Counted from the stretch's first letter, positions 1 through 5,773 are shown. The stretch: 7,822 bases of DNA from UBA2767 sp964194535 (GCA_964194535.1 CAXMMX010000101.1:1-7822), one strand, 5' to 3'. Numbers and translations: made by a program. The notes: a model not told the origin generated them from the letters alone.

Positions 1-433
1 TTGCCTGGGGATCGTCCTGATCGTCGCCTTCAATGTCCTCTTGCGCTATTTTTTCCGCATCGGCCCGATGTCTCTCCAGGAGCTTGAATGGCACCTGATG
101 TCGCCGATCGCGCTGATCGGCATGTCCTATGCCCTGCGCCATGGTGATCATGTGCGGGTCGATATTTTGTTCGACGGGTTCAGCCCGAAGCTGCAGGCGA
201 TTGTCGATCTTGCAGCGGCAATTATGATGGTTATCGTCTCGCTGATTGTTATTAAGCTCTCTCTCAATTTCGTCTACCAGGCCTATTCCATCGGCGAGGG
301 CTCACCGGATCCCGGCGGTCTGCCATACCGCTTCTTGTTGCGCTCCTTCATACCGCTCGGATTTGTTCTTCTGGCGCTGCAGGCGGCGGCCAACGTCATC
401 CGCTCGGCGCTGTTTCTGAGAGGCGACGCCTGA
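1..433 (+). CDS. dctQ: TRAP transporter small permease (DctQ family), 5' end missing
   Basis: The reading frame is open from base 2 to the stop at 431-433, so the gene starts before the window; the ATG at 41 is internal. The visible 143 residues show the DctQ pattern: a membrane segment running into NVLLRYFF, then LQELEWHL, a second segment (SPIALIGMSYAL), the basic loop RHGDHVRVDILFD, a third segment (about residues 75-95) and a fourth after the GSPDPGGLPYRFLLRS loop. DctQ is the four-helix inner-membrane subunit that pairs with DctM in sodium-driven, binding-protein-dependent uptake. The GSPDPGGLPYR loop resembles the group annotated as mannitol/chloroaromatic TRAP systems (COG4665), but the substrate cannot be read from sequence. 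The large permease gene starts one base after the stop, so the two are surely co-transcribed. Family assignment is firm; substrate is open. Confidence 0.93.
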   Translation, partial: CLGIVLIVAFNVLLRYFFRIGPMSLQELEWHLMSPIALIGMSYALRHGDHVRVDILFDGFSPKLQAIVDLAAAIMMVIVSLIVIKLSLNFVYQAYSIGEGSPDPGGLPYRFLLRSFIPLGFVLLALQAAANVIRSALFLRGDA

Positions 434-434
434 A

Positions 435-1757
435 ATGGAAAATGAAACCCTCGCCATCCTGATGGGCTTGAGCTTTTTCGGGCTGCTCTTCATCGGCATA
501 CCCGTCGCCATCGCGCTGGCCTCGACAGGGTTGTTCTTTGGCTATCTCGGCTTCGGCATGACGCTGTTCAATTTGTTGCCGCAGCGCATTTTCGGGTTGA
601 TGGAAAACTATACGCTGATGGCGATCCCGTTATTCGTGTTCATCGGCGTGATGCTGGAGCGATCGAAGGTCGCCAATGACATGCTGGACATCATCGGCCA
701 TGCAATGGGGGGGCTGCGCGGCGGCATGGGACTGGCCATCATTCTGGTTGGCGTGCTGATGGGCGCTTCCACCGGCATTGTCGGCGCCACCGTGGTGACG
801 CTGGGGCTGTTGACCCTGCCGGTGTTTTTGCGGCGCGGCTATTCCAAATCGCTGGCCTGCGGAACCATTTGCGCCTCGGGCACGCTCGGCCAGATCATTC
901 CGCCGAGCCTGGTGCTCATTCTGCTGTCGGATATTCTTGGCCAGGGGCTCGGCACGCTGTTCGCCGCGGCCATGATTCCGGGCCTGCTGCTCGCTGCCAT
1001 TTATGTCATGTATTTGCTCATGGTGGGCTTGCTGTGGCCAGACATGGCGCCGTCAATTCCGGTTGAGGAACGCGCGCAAATCTCCAAACTCCAGCTGCTT
1101 GTCAAACTCATAAAAGTCGTCGTGCCGCCGATCGGGCTGATTGTTGCCGTGCTCGGTTCCATCATTGGCGGTATCGCCGCACCGACGGAAGCCGCATCGA
1201 TTGGCGCGCTTGGCAGCATTCTGGTCGCCTTCTTTGCGCGCAGACTCACTTGGCAGGTGTTGACGGAAACGGTGCGAAATACGCTACGGATCAGCGCCAT
1301 GGTGTTCTTTATTCTGATCTGCGCCCAGGCCTTCTCGCTCGCTTTCCGCGGCCTCGACGGCGATCAACTGGTTCTGCAATTGTTTGAACTGGTACCGGGC
1401 GGCCCCACTGCAGACATCATCTTCATGCTGTTCCTGCTGTTCATCCTGGGTTTCTTTATGGAATGGATCGAGATTTCCTACATCGTCCTGCCGCTGTTTC
1501 TCCCCATCCTGAACGCCACCGGGGCCGATATGGTGTGGATCGCCATACTGGTCTGCCTTGTGCTGCAGACCTCGTTCCTCACGCCACCCGTCGGCTGGTC
1601 GCTGTTCTTCTTGAAAGGCGTCGCGCCGCCCGAAGTCTCCAGCCGGGACATCTATGTGGGGGTGATGCCATACGTGCTGCTGCAAGTGGTTGCAGTGGTG
1701 TTGCTGTTCCAGTTCCCGGACATCGCCACCTGGCTTCCCAAGGCGATAGGGTGGTGA
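435..1757 (+). CDS. dctM: TRAP transporter large permease (DctM family)
   Basis: This 440-aa protein has the normal length for DctM and about 12 hydrophobic segments. Family landmarks are in order: GIPVAIALASTG near residue 21, MAIPLFVFIGVMLERS near 62, GVLMGASTGIVGATVV near 105, ASGTLGQIIPPS near 147, APTEAASIGALGS near 249, FFMEWIEISYIVLPLFLPI near 341, and TSFLTPPVGWSLFFLKG near 379. DctM is the ion-coupled channel subunit in the inner membrane; with DctQ and a periplasmic binding protein it imports organic acids or similar solutes. The overall style matches the COG4664 (FcbT3-like) group. The ATG follows the dctQ stop by one base with only a modest purine stretch (GAGAGGCG, 418-425), so translation is probably coupled to dctQ. 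No gene follows directly; a Sel1 remnant begins about 48 bp after the stop. The binding-protein gene is not in view. Confidence 0.95.
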   Translation: MENETLAILMGLSFFGLLFIGIPVAIALASTGLFFGYLGFGMTLFNLLPQRIFGLMENYTLMAIPLFVFIGVMLERSKVANDMLDIIGHAMGGLRGGMGLAIILVGVLMGASTGIVGATVVTLGLLTLPVFLRRGYSKSLACGTICASGTLGQIIPPSLVLILLSDILGQGLGTLFAAAMIPGLLLAAIYVMYLLMVGLLWPDMAPSIPVEERAQISKLQLLVKLIKVVVPPIGLIVAVLGSIIGGIAAPTEAASIGALGSILVAFFARRLTWQVLTETVRNTLRISAMVFFILICAQAFSLAFRGLDGDQLVLQLFELVPGGPTADIIFMLFLLFILGFFMEWIEISYIVLPLFLPILNATGADMVWIAILVCLVLQTSFLTPPVGWSLFFLKGVAPPEVSSRDIYVGVMPYVLLQVVAVVLLFQFPDIATWLPKAIGW

Positions 1758-1804
1758 CACAGCAGAGCCGGCAGCCAACCGCCGCGCTTGTCCGGCGCGG
1801 GTTG

Positions 1805-1888
1805 ATGGCATCGCAATTCCGGAAAGACGTTACCTGGAAAATGACCCCCGCCCAGATAGCCGAGGCACAGAGACGGGCGCGGGCGTGA
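1805..1888 (+). pseudogene. Sel1-repeat gene remnant, 3' end only (copy 1)
   Basis: The 27 codons from ATG 1805 give MASQFRKDVTWKMTPAQ followed by IAEAQRRARA, nearly identical to the end of the intact Sel1 protein at 2747-3181 (MATQFRKDVTRKMTPAQ, then IAEAQRRAREWKLKK). The DNA match begins near 1805 and runs past the stop to about 1915. Here the codon region for EWKLKK has changed so that TGA follows ARA. No Sel1 repeats or signal peptide precede it: the sequence jumps directly from the dctM 3' flank. It is a duplicated tail that has lost its gene body and can hardly be functional. Confidence 0.8.
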
Positions 1889-1916
1889 AGGCCGAAGAAG
1901 CGGTAGCAGAAGTTGT

Positions 1917-1949
1917 CAGGGCGGCCATCTGTGCAGTCTGGCCGCCCTG
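1917..1949. terminator. Perfect 11-bp hairpin downstream of the TRAP operon
   Basis: CAGGGCGGCCA (1917-1927) and TGGCCGCCCTG (1939-1949) are exact reverse complements around an 11-nt loop, which itself contains CTG and CAG. The GC-rich stem is very stable. It has no T-run on either side, so it is not a classical intrinsic terminator. It could still mark the 3' end of the dctQM transcript by blocking exonucleases. It differs in sequence from the ten-copy stem-loop family. Confidence 0.5.
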
Positions 1950-2059
1950 TAGAACTAACTCATGAAGCTCTTTTGGGGGAACTTCAGTGGCCAAAAATAA
2001 CAGGCCGCTGTGGCAGGGACAACCACCGCCCCATTTTGTTCACAGGCACCGCATACAGG

Positions 2060-2085
2060 GGTCAGCATCGCGCTGGCCTCTTTTT
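2060..2085 (+). terminator. Stem-loop repeat copy 1, terminator-like
   Basis: GGTCAGC-ATCGC-GCTGGCC forms a 7-bp stem with one G-U pair and a 5-nt loop, followed by TCTTTTT. It is flanked by CACAGGCAC on the left and by a GGGGGAAA and CTCACTG block on the right, both also found at copy 9 (7283). Confidence 0.65.
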
Positions 2086-2291
2086 ATGGGGGAAATGATG
2101 CAGGCGACTCACTGTTCCCGATGATCCGTGAAGTGAGACAGGAGCGCCCGCTCATGCCCAGCATAAAGCGGGTGAGGCCAATGCAATGCCAGGCACTTGG
2201 ATAGAATTTACCAAGAGAATACCCGGCGTTGGCAACGGTGTTATGCGATAAGGTGTTTCAACTCCCCCCACTGGAACAATGGAATCGAGGG

Positions 2292-2339
2292 GGTCAGCAT
2301 TGCGCTGGCCCTTTCTGTTATGGTGCATCCATCGATGGG
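2292..2339 (+). terminator. Stem-loop repeat copy 2 with leader element
   Basis: GGTCAGC-ATTGC-GCTGGCC (2292-2310), extendable by one G-C pair, is followed by CTTTCTGTT, then by a TGn-TATGGT motif (2316-2324) and CATCGATGGG. After that the leader departs from the other copies (GGGCACTTGGG). It lies about 50 bp upstream of the 94-aa gene, so it may end upstream transcription and supply a start for that gene. Confidence 0.6.
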
Positions 2340-2362
2340 CACTTGGGATCGCGCCAAGCAAG

Positions 2363-2392
2363 ATGAGAAAGCACACGAAAGGTGATCAATGA
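2363..2392 (+). CDS. Possible 9-codon upstream ORF of the 94-aa gene
   Basis: ATG AGA AAG CAC ACG AAA GGT GAT CAA TGA encodes MRKHTKGDQ, and its TGA overlaps the ATG of the next gene (ATGA at 2389-2392). Its own ribosome binding site is weak. The overlap would allow translational coupling, but a chance arrangement is just as likely. Confidence 0.2.
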   Translation: MRKHTKGDQ

Positions 2393-2673
2393 TACTTGAG
2401 GCGATCGAATACTTGCTAGAGACATGGCTTGGAGTTGCGCTCATACTTGGCGTCCAGTTCGTGACCCTAGTCCTGTTTATTGTGCTGAGCATTACCGCTG
2501 TGGCCTACACTGCCAAACTTATTCGGTTCGCTTGGGATTGGCGAAATACCGATAGGCGCGAAGCTGTAGACCTTATCATCGCGACACCCATTATGGCATT
2601 TGGGGCCTTTGCCTTCGGCGTATCGTCCCTGTATTTTTTGGCCGACCTTACGGTGTGGGTGCGGGCGTGGTGA
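2389..2673 (+). CDS. Small membrane protein of unknown function, 94 aa
   Basis: The ATG at 2389 is preceded by GAAAGGTGAT, a usable ribosome binding site about 6 bases away. I do not recognise the protein. It has a short amphipathic start, one long hydrophobic stretch (about residues 14-44), a charged cytoplasm-type loop (RFAWDWRNTDRREAVD, about 46-61) and a second hydrophobic stretch (about 62-92), so a two-helix inner-membrane protein is likely. No signal peptide cleavage site or catalytic motif is visible. It lies between stem-loop copies 2 and 3, and its stop is only 17 bp before the half-preserved copy 3. Codon use looks normal for the region, and the clear hydrophobic pattern supports a real gene. 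It could be an orphan carried with the array; function is unknown. Confidence 0.65.
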   Translation: MILEAIEYLLETWLGVALILGVQFVTLVLFIVLSITAVAYTAKLIRFAWDWRNTDRREAVDLIIATPIMAFGAFAFGVSSLYFLADLTVWVRAW

Positions 2674-2690
2674 TCCCGTAACAAAACGAA

Positions 2691-2746
2691 GCGCTGGCCT
2701 TTTCCTGCTAAGATGCCCACATCGATGGGTTAGGGAGGGAGAAGGT
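2691..2746 (+). repeat. Stem-loop repeat copy 3 (right half) plus full leader of the Sel1 gene
   Basis: Only the right arm GCGCTGGCC (2691-2699) and a TTTT run are kept; the left arm is lost, so this copy cannot fold as a terminator. It is followed by TGC-TAAGAT (2706-2714), a possible extended -10, then CATCGATGGG and TTAGGGAGGGAGAAG, which is the ribosome binding site of the Sel1 gene. The leader recurs at 6391-6429 and 7743-7775. Confidence 0.6.
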
Positions 2747-3181
2747 GTGAAGCGCAGCATCAAGACAATCCTCGCCGCCCTTGTCGTATTCCTCAGCCTT
2801 ACCGCTCCGGGTTTGGCAGGGCCGTTCATAGACGGGCTGGTGAAGGCGGCGGAACAGGGCGATGCCAATATTCAGCTCCAACTCGGCGCGATGTACCTCT
2901 TGGGCCAAGGCGTGCCGCAGGACTCCGCGAAGGCTTTGGCGTGGTACCGCAAGGCCGCGGAACAAGGCCACGCCAATGCCCAATACGACCTCGGCTTGAT
3001 ATACAGTGAGGACAAGCGCGTGCCGCAGGACTGTGTAGAAGCACATATGTGGTTTAGCCTTGCTGCGGCTCAAGGAGTGCGGATGGCAACGCAATTCCGG
3101 AAAGACGTTACCCGGAAAATGACCCCCGCCCAGATAGCCGAGGCACAGCGACGGGCGCGGGAGTGGAAGCTGAAGAAATAG
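2747..3181 (+). CDS. Secreted Sel1-repeat (TPR-like) protein, 144 aa
   Basis: Start chosen at GTG 2747, just after the strong site TTAGGGAGGGAGAAG; this gives a clean signal peptide (KRSIKTILAALVVFLSL, cleavage near GLAG). The longer open frame from 2600 overlaps the previous gene and is rejected. The mature part has two Sel1-like repeats: about residues 34-69 (AAEQGDANIQLQLGAMYLLGQGVPQD, then SAKALAWYRK) and 70-106 (AAEQGHANAQYDLGLIYSEDKRVPQD, then CVEAHMWFSL). A third is degenerate and runs into the usual family tail MTPAQIAEAQRRAREWKLKK. Sel1 repeats are helical hairpins that bind partner proteins; many such proteins are periplasmic adaptors, but no partner is known here. The repeat count is low for the family. 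It is the only intact Sel1 gene in the window; three broken tails lie elsewhere. Confidence 0.88.
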   Translation: MKRSIKTILAALVVFLSLTAPGLAGPFIDGLVKAAEQGDANIQLQLGAMYLLGQGVPQDSAKALAWYRKAAEQGHANAQYDLGLIYSEDKRVPQDCVEAHMWFSLAAAQGVRMATQFRKDVTRKMTPAQIAEAQRRAREWKLKK

Positions 3182-3208
3182 CTGATGCGAAATTGCGCTG
3201 CATAAAGG

Positions 3209-3245
3209 GGGCGGTATTGCGCTGACCCTTTTCTTGTTATGGCGC
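3209..3245 (+). terminator. Stem-loop repeat copy 4, terminator of the Sel1 gene
   Basis: GGGCGGT-ATTGC-GCTGACC pairs at 6 of 7 positions (two G-U pairs, one G-A mismatch) and is followed by CTTTTCTTGTT. It lies 27 bp after the Sel1 stop, joined by a spacer (TAGCTGATGCGAAATTG and so on) that is also found after the Sel1 remnants at 5260 and 6816. A TGn-TATGGC motif follows (3235-3243), after which the leader is lost. Confidence 0.6.
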
Positions 3246-3289
3246 CTGATTGTCGGATAGGCTCATTTGTTCAACACATGGGCAGACCA

Positions 3290-3496
3290 ATGACGGCACA
3301 ACTGGGGCGAGTTCTTTATTGGGCGGGCTGTTTGATAGCCGGCCTTTGGGTGGCGGGTGGAACGTACACTTTATTGAATTCAGGCTATTCCAGCCTTTTG
3401 AACATCACTGTACTTACCATTGACGCCGCAGGTATCTGGGTTATCGGCTACGGTTGCCGTTATCTCCTGGCCGGGGAGTGGAAGCAGAAGAAATGA
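3290..3496 (+). CDS. Small two-helix membrane protein, 68 aa
   Basis: I start it at ATG 3290 (MTAQLGRVLYWAG). The frame is open from ATG 3239, but that ATG lies within the repeat leader and would add a polar, unlikely N-terminus; ATG 3278 is a further option. No start has a strong ribosome binding site. The protein has two predicted helices (about residues 7-29 and 36-57) and the ending WVIGYGCRYLLAGEWKQKK. The GRVLYWAG start and the GxxxRYxLAG end resemble small hypothetical membrane proteins that I associate with alphaproteobacteria; the function is not known to me. The last residues, EWKQKK, look like the Sel1 tail REWKLKK, also at DNA level (GGAGTGGAAGCnGAAGAAAT). This may be a tail exchange or chance. 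A 31-aa ORF overlaps its stop. Confidence 0.68.
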   Translation: MTAQLGRVLYWAGCLIAGLWVAGGTYTLLNSGYSSLLNITVLTIDAAGIWVIGYGCRYLLAGEWKQKK

Positions 3497-3588
3497 TGTA
3501 CTATGAGTGGATCATGGCGGCGCTGGGTGTCATAGTCATCTATATGCTGCTTGGCTACGCTTGGGTGTGGTGGACAGAGCGGGAGTGA
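3493..3588 (+). CDS. 31-aa single-helix small protein overlapping the previous gene
   Basis: ATG 3493 overlaps the TGA of the 68-aa gene by four bases (ATGA), and the next codon is also ATG. A GGGGAGTGGAAG stretch 10-20 bases upstream can serve as ribosome binding site, so coupled translation is plausible. The product is a polar start (MMYYEW), a hydrophobic core of about 20 residues (IMAALGVIVIYMLLGYAWVWW) and the charged end TERE: the shape of a one-helix membrane microprotein with an aromatic belt. Its last 34 bases overlap, on the opposite strand, the 3' end of the POT transporter gene (stop at 3555-3557). It is too short for standard gene callers. The membrane pattern and coupling argue for it; lack of comparative data argues for caution. 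Confidence 0.45.
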   Translation: MMYYEWIMAALGVIVIYMLLGYAWVWWTERE

Positions 3589-5099
3589 CCAGCCAGCCGC
3601 CTGACCAGCGGGCTTATTAGCAGCGCGATCAGGCCTGCCGCGCCGGTGAACATGGCCACCTTCCAGAACAGCGCATCGGGTGAGAGATTCTCAAGAGATC
3701 CCGCCGCCAGCCCGGCGATAAGATTGCCCAGCGCGGCGGCGATGAACCACACCCCCATCATCTGCCCCACGCGCCCGCGCGGCGCGAGCCTGGTCATGGC
3801 TGAGAGCCCTACGGGGCTGAGGCACAACTCACCGCAGGTATGCAGGAAATAGGTGACGATGAGCCAGGCCGGGGAAGCCGGGTTTTCAGGGCTGGTGTTG
3901 GCGGCGCCCCAGGCGATGACAAAAAACCCCGCAGCCAAGGCGATGAGCCCAAGGGCGAATTTCATCGCCATGGACGGGTCGGCGTTGCGGCGCGCGAGCC
4001 AGGTCCACAGGGTGCCGAATATTGGCGCCAGGGCGATGATGAACAGCGGATTGATGGATTGGAGCCAGCTAGCCGGCATTTCCCAGCCCAGCACAGTGCG
4101 GTCCGTCAGCGTGTAGGCGAACAGGTTGAGCGAAGACCCGGCCTGTTCGAAGCCCGACCAGAACAAGGCCGCAAGCACGAACAGCCAGACGATGACGGCG
4201 AGCTGCTTTTTCTCATCCGGCGTGAGTCCCGCGCCGAGGAACAGCCAAGCGAAATAAAGGCCCGCCACGCCGATGACAGCGGCGCCCAGCCATTCAGCTA
4301 TCAGTCCCAGCGTGATGACAAAGCCGCCTGCGGCCGCGCTACCAAGGGCGAATGTCACGGCCAGAAGGCCTGCGAGCACCAGCGGTAGAAGCAGGGCGGG
4401 TTTGCGCCCGGTGGGTTCTTGGGAAATCGCGCGCAGGCCCGCATTACCCAGATGCCGCCCCCCCATCCTGTATTGGATGAGGCCGAGCACCATGCCGAAA
4501 CCGGCCAATGAGAAGCCCCAATGCCAGTTGTAATTTTCCGCCAGCAGGCCGCACAGGAGCGGTCCGGCCATGCCACCCAAATTGATACCCATATAAAATA
4601 TCGTAAAGCCCGCATCGCGCCGCGCGCCGCCTTCGGGATACAGCTCGCCGACCATGGCGGAAATGTTAGGCTTCAACAGGCCGGTGCCGATGACGATGAG
4701 GATGATCCCAAGAGTGAAGCTCGGTATCTCGGGCAGGCCGATGAGCGGCGCGGCCATGGAGAAATGCCCGCAGGCAATAATGCACCCTCCGGCGAACACC
4801 GTATTACGCGCCCCCCACAGCCGGTCGGCAACCCAGCCGCCGGGGAGGGCCAGCAGATAAACAAAAGCCGTGTAGATGCCGTAGACGGCGGCCGCATCGC
4901 GCGTGCCGAGCGCGAGGCCGGGATTCACGCCCGTGGCTGCTGCGGTCATGTACAGAATGAGCAGCGCGCGCATGCCGTAATAGGAAAAGCGCTCCCACAT
5001 TTCAGTGAAAAACAGCGTTGCCAGCCCGCGCGGATGCCCGAGCCAGCGCGCGCTTCGCGGTGAAGAGGGGGGACTGTCTGTGTTGAAGGCGTTGGTCAT
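3555..5099 (-). CDS. POT/PTR2-family proton-coupled peptide transporter, 514 aa
   Basis: Full family length with about 14 hydrophobic segments. Recognised motifs in order: GHPRGLATLFFTEMWERFSYYG near residue 22, which holds the ExxER proton-coupling motif of helix 1; GGWVADRLWGARNTVFAGG near 87 (first PTR2 signature); GTGLLKPNISAMVGELY near 138, with the conserved lysine; FTIFYMGINLGGMAGPL near 165 (second signature); FWSGFEQAGSSLNLFAYTL near 315 (helix 7); and GELCLSPVGLSAMTRLAP near 422 (helix 10, with the conserved glutamate). Such proteins import di- and tripeptides with protons through the inner membrane. ATG 5099 leaves the usual 20-30 residues before helix 1; there is no clear ribosome binding site. 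The gene is convergent with the + strand genes, and its 3' end overlaps the 31-aa ORF. It is the only large gene inside the repeat array, between stem-loop copies 4 and 5. Confidence 0.95.
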   Translation of the reverse strand: MTNAFNTDSPPSSPRSARWLGHPRGLATLFFTEMWERFSYYGMRALLILYMTAAATGVNPGLALGTRDAAAVYGIYTAFVYLLALPGGWVADRLWGARNTVFAGGCIIACGHFSMAAPLIGLPEIPSFTLGIILIVIGTGLLKPNISAMVGELYPEGGARRDAGFTIFYMGINLGGMAGPLLCGLLAENYNWHWGFSLAGFGMVLGLIQYRMGGRHLGNAGLRAISQEPTGRKPALLLPLVLAGLLAVTFALGSAAAGGFVITLGLIAEWLGAAVIGVAGLYFAWLFLGAGLTPDEKKQLAVIVWLFVLAALFWSGFEQAGSSLNLFAYTLTDRTVLGWEMPASWLQSINPLFIIALAPIFGTLWTWLARRNADPSMAMKFALGLIALAAGFFVIAWGAANTSPENPASPAWLIVTYFLHTCGELCLSPVGLSAMTRLAPRGRVGQMMGVWFIAAALGNLIAGLAAGSLENLSPDALFWKVAMFTGAAGLIALLISPLVRRLAGHSRSVHHTQA

Positions 5100-5206
5100 G
5101 AGATGCGGCCATATATCTGCGTTGGAAGATGCACTCTAAACCATGTGGCGCTTGATTGCGGTTCTGGGTGCCTTCCTTATCAATCGCTTCAGAAAGTCAT
5201 AATTCG

Positions 5207-5260
5207 ACCCAGATAGCCGAGGCGCAGCGACTGGCGCGGAAGTGGAAGCCGAAGAAATAG
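5207..5260 (+). pseudogene. Sel1-repeat gene remnant, 3' end only (copy 2)
   Basis: The frame ending at TAG 5258-5260 reads TQIAEAQRLARKWKPKK, the standard Sel1-protein tail with a stop in the expected place. The match to the intact gene begins near 5207, directly behind unrelated DNA upstream of the POT gene. It continues after the stop through the shared spacer (TAGCTGATAAGAAATCG and so on) into stem-loop copy 5. Only the last 17 codons survive, with no start, so it is a relic. Confidence 0.78.
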
Positions 5261-5285
5261 CTGATAAGAAATCGCGCCGCTCAGG

Positions 5286-5314
5286 GGCCGGCATTACGCT
5301 GGCCTCTTTTCTTG
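5286..5314 (+). terminator. Stem-loop repeat copy 5, terminator-like
   Basis: GGCCGGC-ATTAC-GCTGGCC forms a 7-bp stem (one G-U pair) followed by TCTTTTCTT. Compared with copies 1 and 2, two left-arm bases differ (U to C and A to G), and both changes keep pairing. It stands at the usual distance after a Sel1 tail remnant. The leader after it is degenerate. Confidence 0.68.
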
Positions 5315-5331
5315 TTGCGGCCCCCAATCCT

Positions 5332-5589
5332 CTAAGCGGGCGGCGGCGGCGGTGGTTCCGGTTTAGGCGGAGGCACAGGTATGGGCGGCGGCACAGGTAT
5401 GGGCGGCGGCACCTGTATCGGTGGCGGTTCTGGTGCTGGCGGTTGTTCCGGCGGTGGCCCCGGCGGTTTTGGCACGCCCACAGGCTTCACTCCCTCTCTT
5501 CTGCCGGTGTAAGGATGCGGGCGCTCACCATACGCGACCCGGAAGCTTTCGCCTTGAGCGTTCGGGAGCGCCCGCCATACCCGGTTTCT
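5332..5589 (-). pseudogene. Proline-rich ORF fragment without a convincing start
   Basis: The - strand frame is open from 5589 to TAG 5332-5334 (85 codons). The first part reads ALPNAQGESFRVAYGERPHP then YTGRREGVKPVGVP; the second is a proline-rich tail with PPPEQPPAPEPPP, three IPVPPP-like units and a PPPPPP end. The tail arises from three 18-bp direct repeats (5372-5425). The only start codons are GTGs inside the frame (5490, giving 52 aa), and the purine stretch before GTG 5490 is too close to act as a normal ribosome binding site. Upstream, just beyond the frame's TGA at 5590-5592, lies a promoter-like element shared with the intact gene at 7330-7608. I read it as the 3' part of a small envelope protein gene that lost its 5' end, though a frameshift is possible. 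The + strand frame here is an arginine-rich shadow. Confidence 0.42.
5372..5425. repeat. Three tandem 18-bp repeats in the proline-rich ORF
   Basis: GGCACAGGTATGGGCGGC occurs twice exactly (5372-5389, 5390-5407) and a third time with changes (5408-5425). On the - strand each unit encodes a proline-rich hexapeptide such as IPVPPP. Copy number could change by slippage. Confidence 0.8.
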
Positions 5590-5608
5590 TCATACCCAGT
5601 TTCTTCAC
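5581..5608. repeat. Imperfect 15-bp direct duplication
   Basis: CCGGTTTCTTCATAC is followed at once by CCAGTTTCTTCA, a near-exact tandem copy. It lies just beyond the 5' limit of the proline-rich open frame. On the - strand it creates GTGAAGAAA and ATGAAGAAA, start-like sequences, but they are in a frame that stops after 25 codons. Confidence 0.6.
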
Positions 5609-5627
5609 GAGCGGAGAAAGTCCGCCA

Positions 5628-5656
5628 CTGGGCACTTGGGTTGAGCATAGCATATT
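5628..5656 (-). promoter_or_regulatory. Possible - strand extended -10 element (copy A)
   Basis: The stretch ACTTGGGTTGAGCATAGCATAT differs at only two positions from 7691-7712. On the - strand both carry TGC followed by TATGCT or TATACT, an extended -10 form. At 7701 the element lies about 95 bp upstream of a good gene; here it faces the broken proline-rich ORF. Promoter function is inferred from this shared placement. Confidence 0.4.
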
Positions 5657-5773
5657 TGGGTGGACTGAGGGGAAGATGCGGTCCCGGCCGGTCATGGCGG
5701 TTGATGTGGCCGGTACCGCACCCAGCCTGATGCAGGCATAGTCTCACGCTCGCGGCTTACCGAGTTATGAACG

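Larger units (their letters stand above)
1758..2388. other. 631-bp stretch without a convincing gene
   Basis: Between the TRAP operon and the 94-aa gene I see only a broken Sel1 3' end (1805-1888), a perfect 11-bp hairpin (1917-1949), two copies of the dispersed stem-loop (2060 and 2292) and a nine-codon upstream ORF (2363-2392). Short open frames of 60-83 codons occur on both strands, but they run through the repeats, lack good ribosome binding sites and overlap each other, so none is called. Confidence 0.6.

Noticed and set aside
1284..1811. 175-codon - strand frame opposite dctM
   Set aside because: It is a shadow of a conserved TRAP permease; the product is rich in Q, H and D and has no recognisable domain.
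2152..2492. Two overlapping - strand frames near 2150-2490 (74 and 83 codons)
   Set aside because: One runs through a stem-loop repeat, the other overlaps the 94-aa gene; neither has a ribosome binding site or a sensible protein pattern.
3840..5063. Several + strand frames of 68-182 codons opposite the POT gene
   Set aside because: They are shadows of a GC-rich gene that has clear family motifs on the - strand; their products are low-complexity and hydrophilic.
5143..5202. 19-aa ORF starting MWRLIAVLGAFL upstream of the POT gene
   Set aside because: It has a hydrophobic start but no ribosome binding site and no further support; it may be the 5' scrap of another small gene.
5242..5730. Long + strand frame rich in arginine and tryptophan
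   Set aside because: It is the complement of the proline-rich - strand frame: CGG and GGC repeats read as RRR and RYGRRH. It starts within a Sel1 remnant and runs through a terminator-like repeat, with no ribosome binding site.
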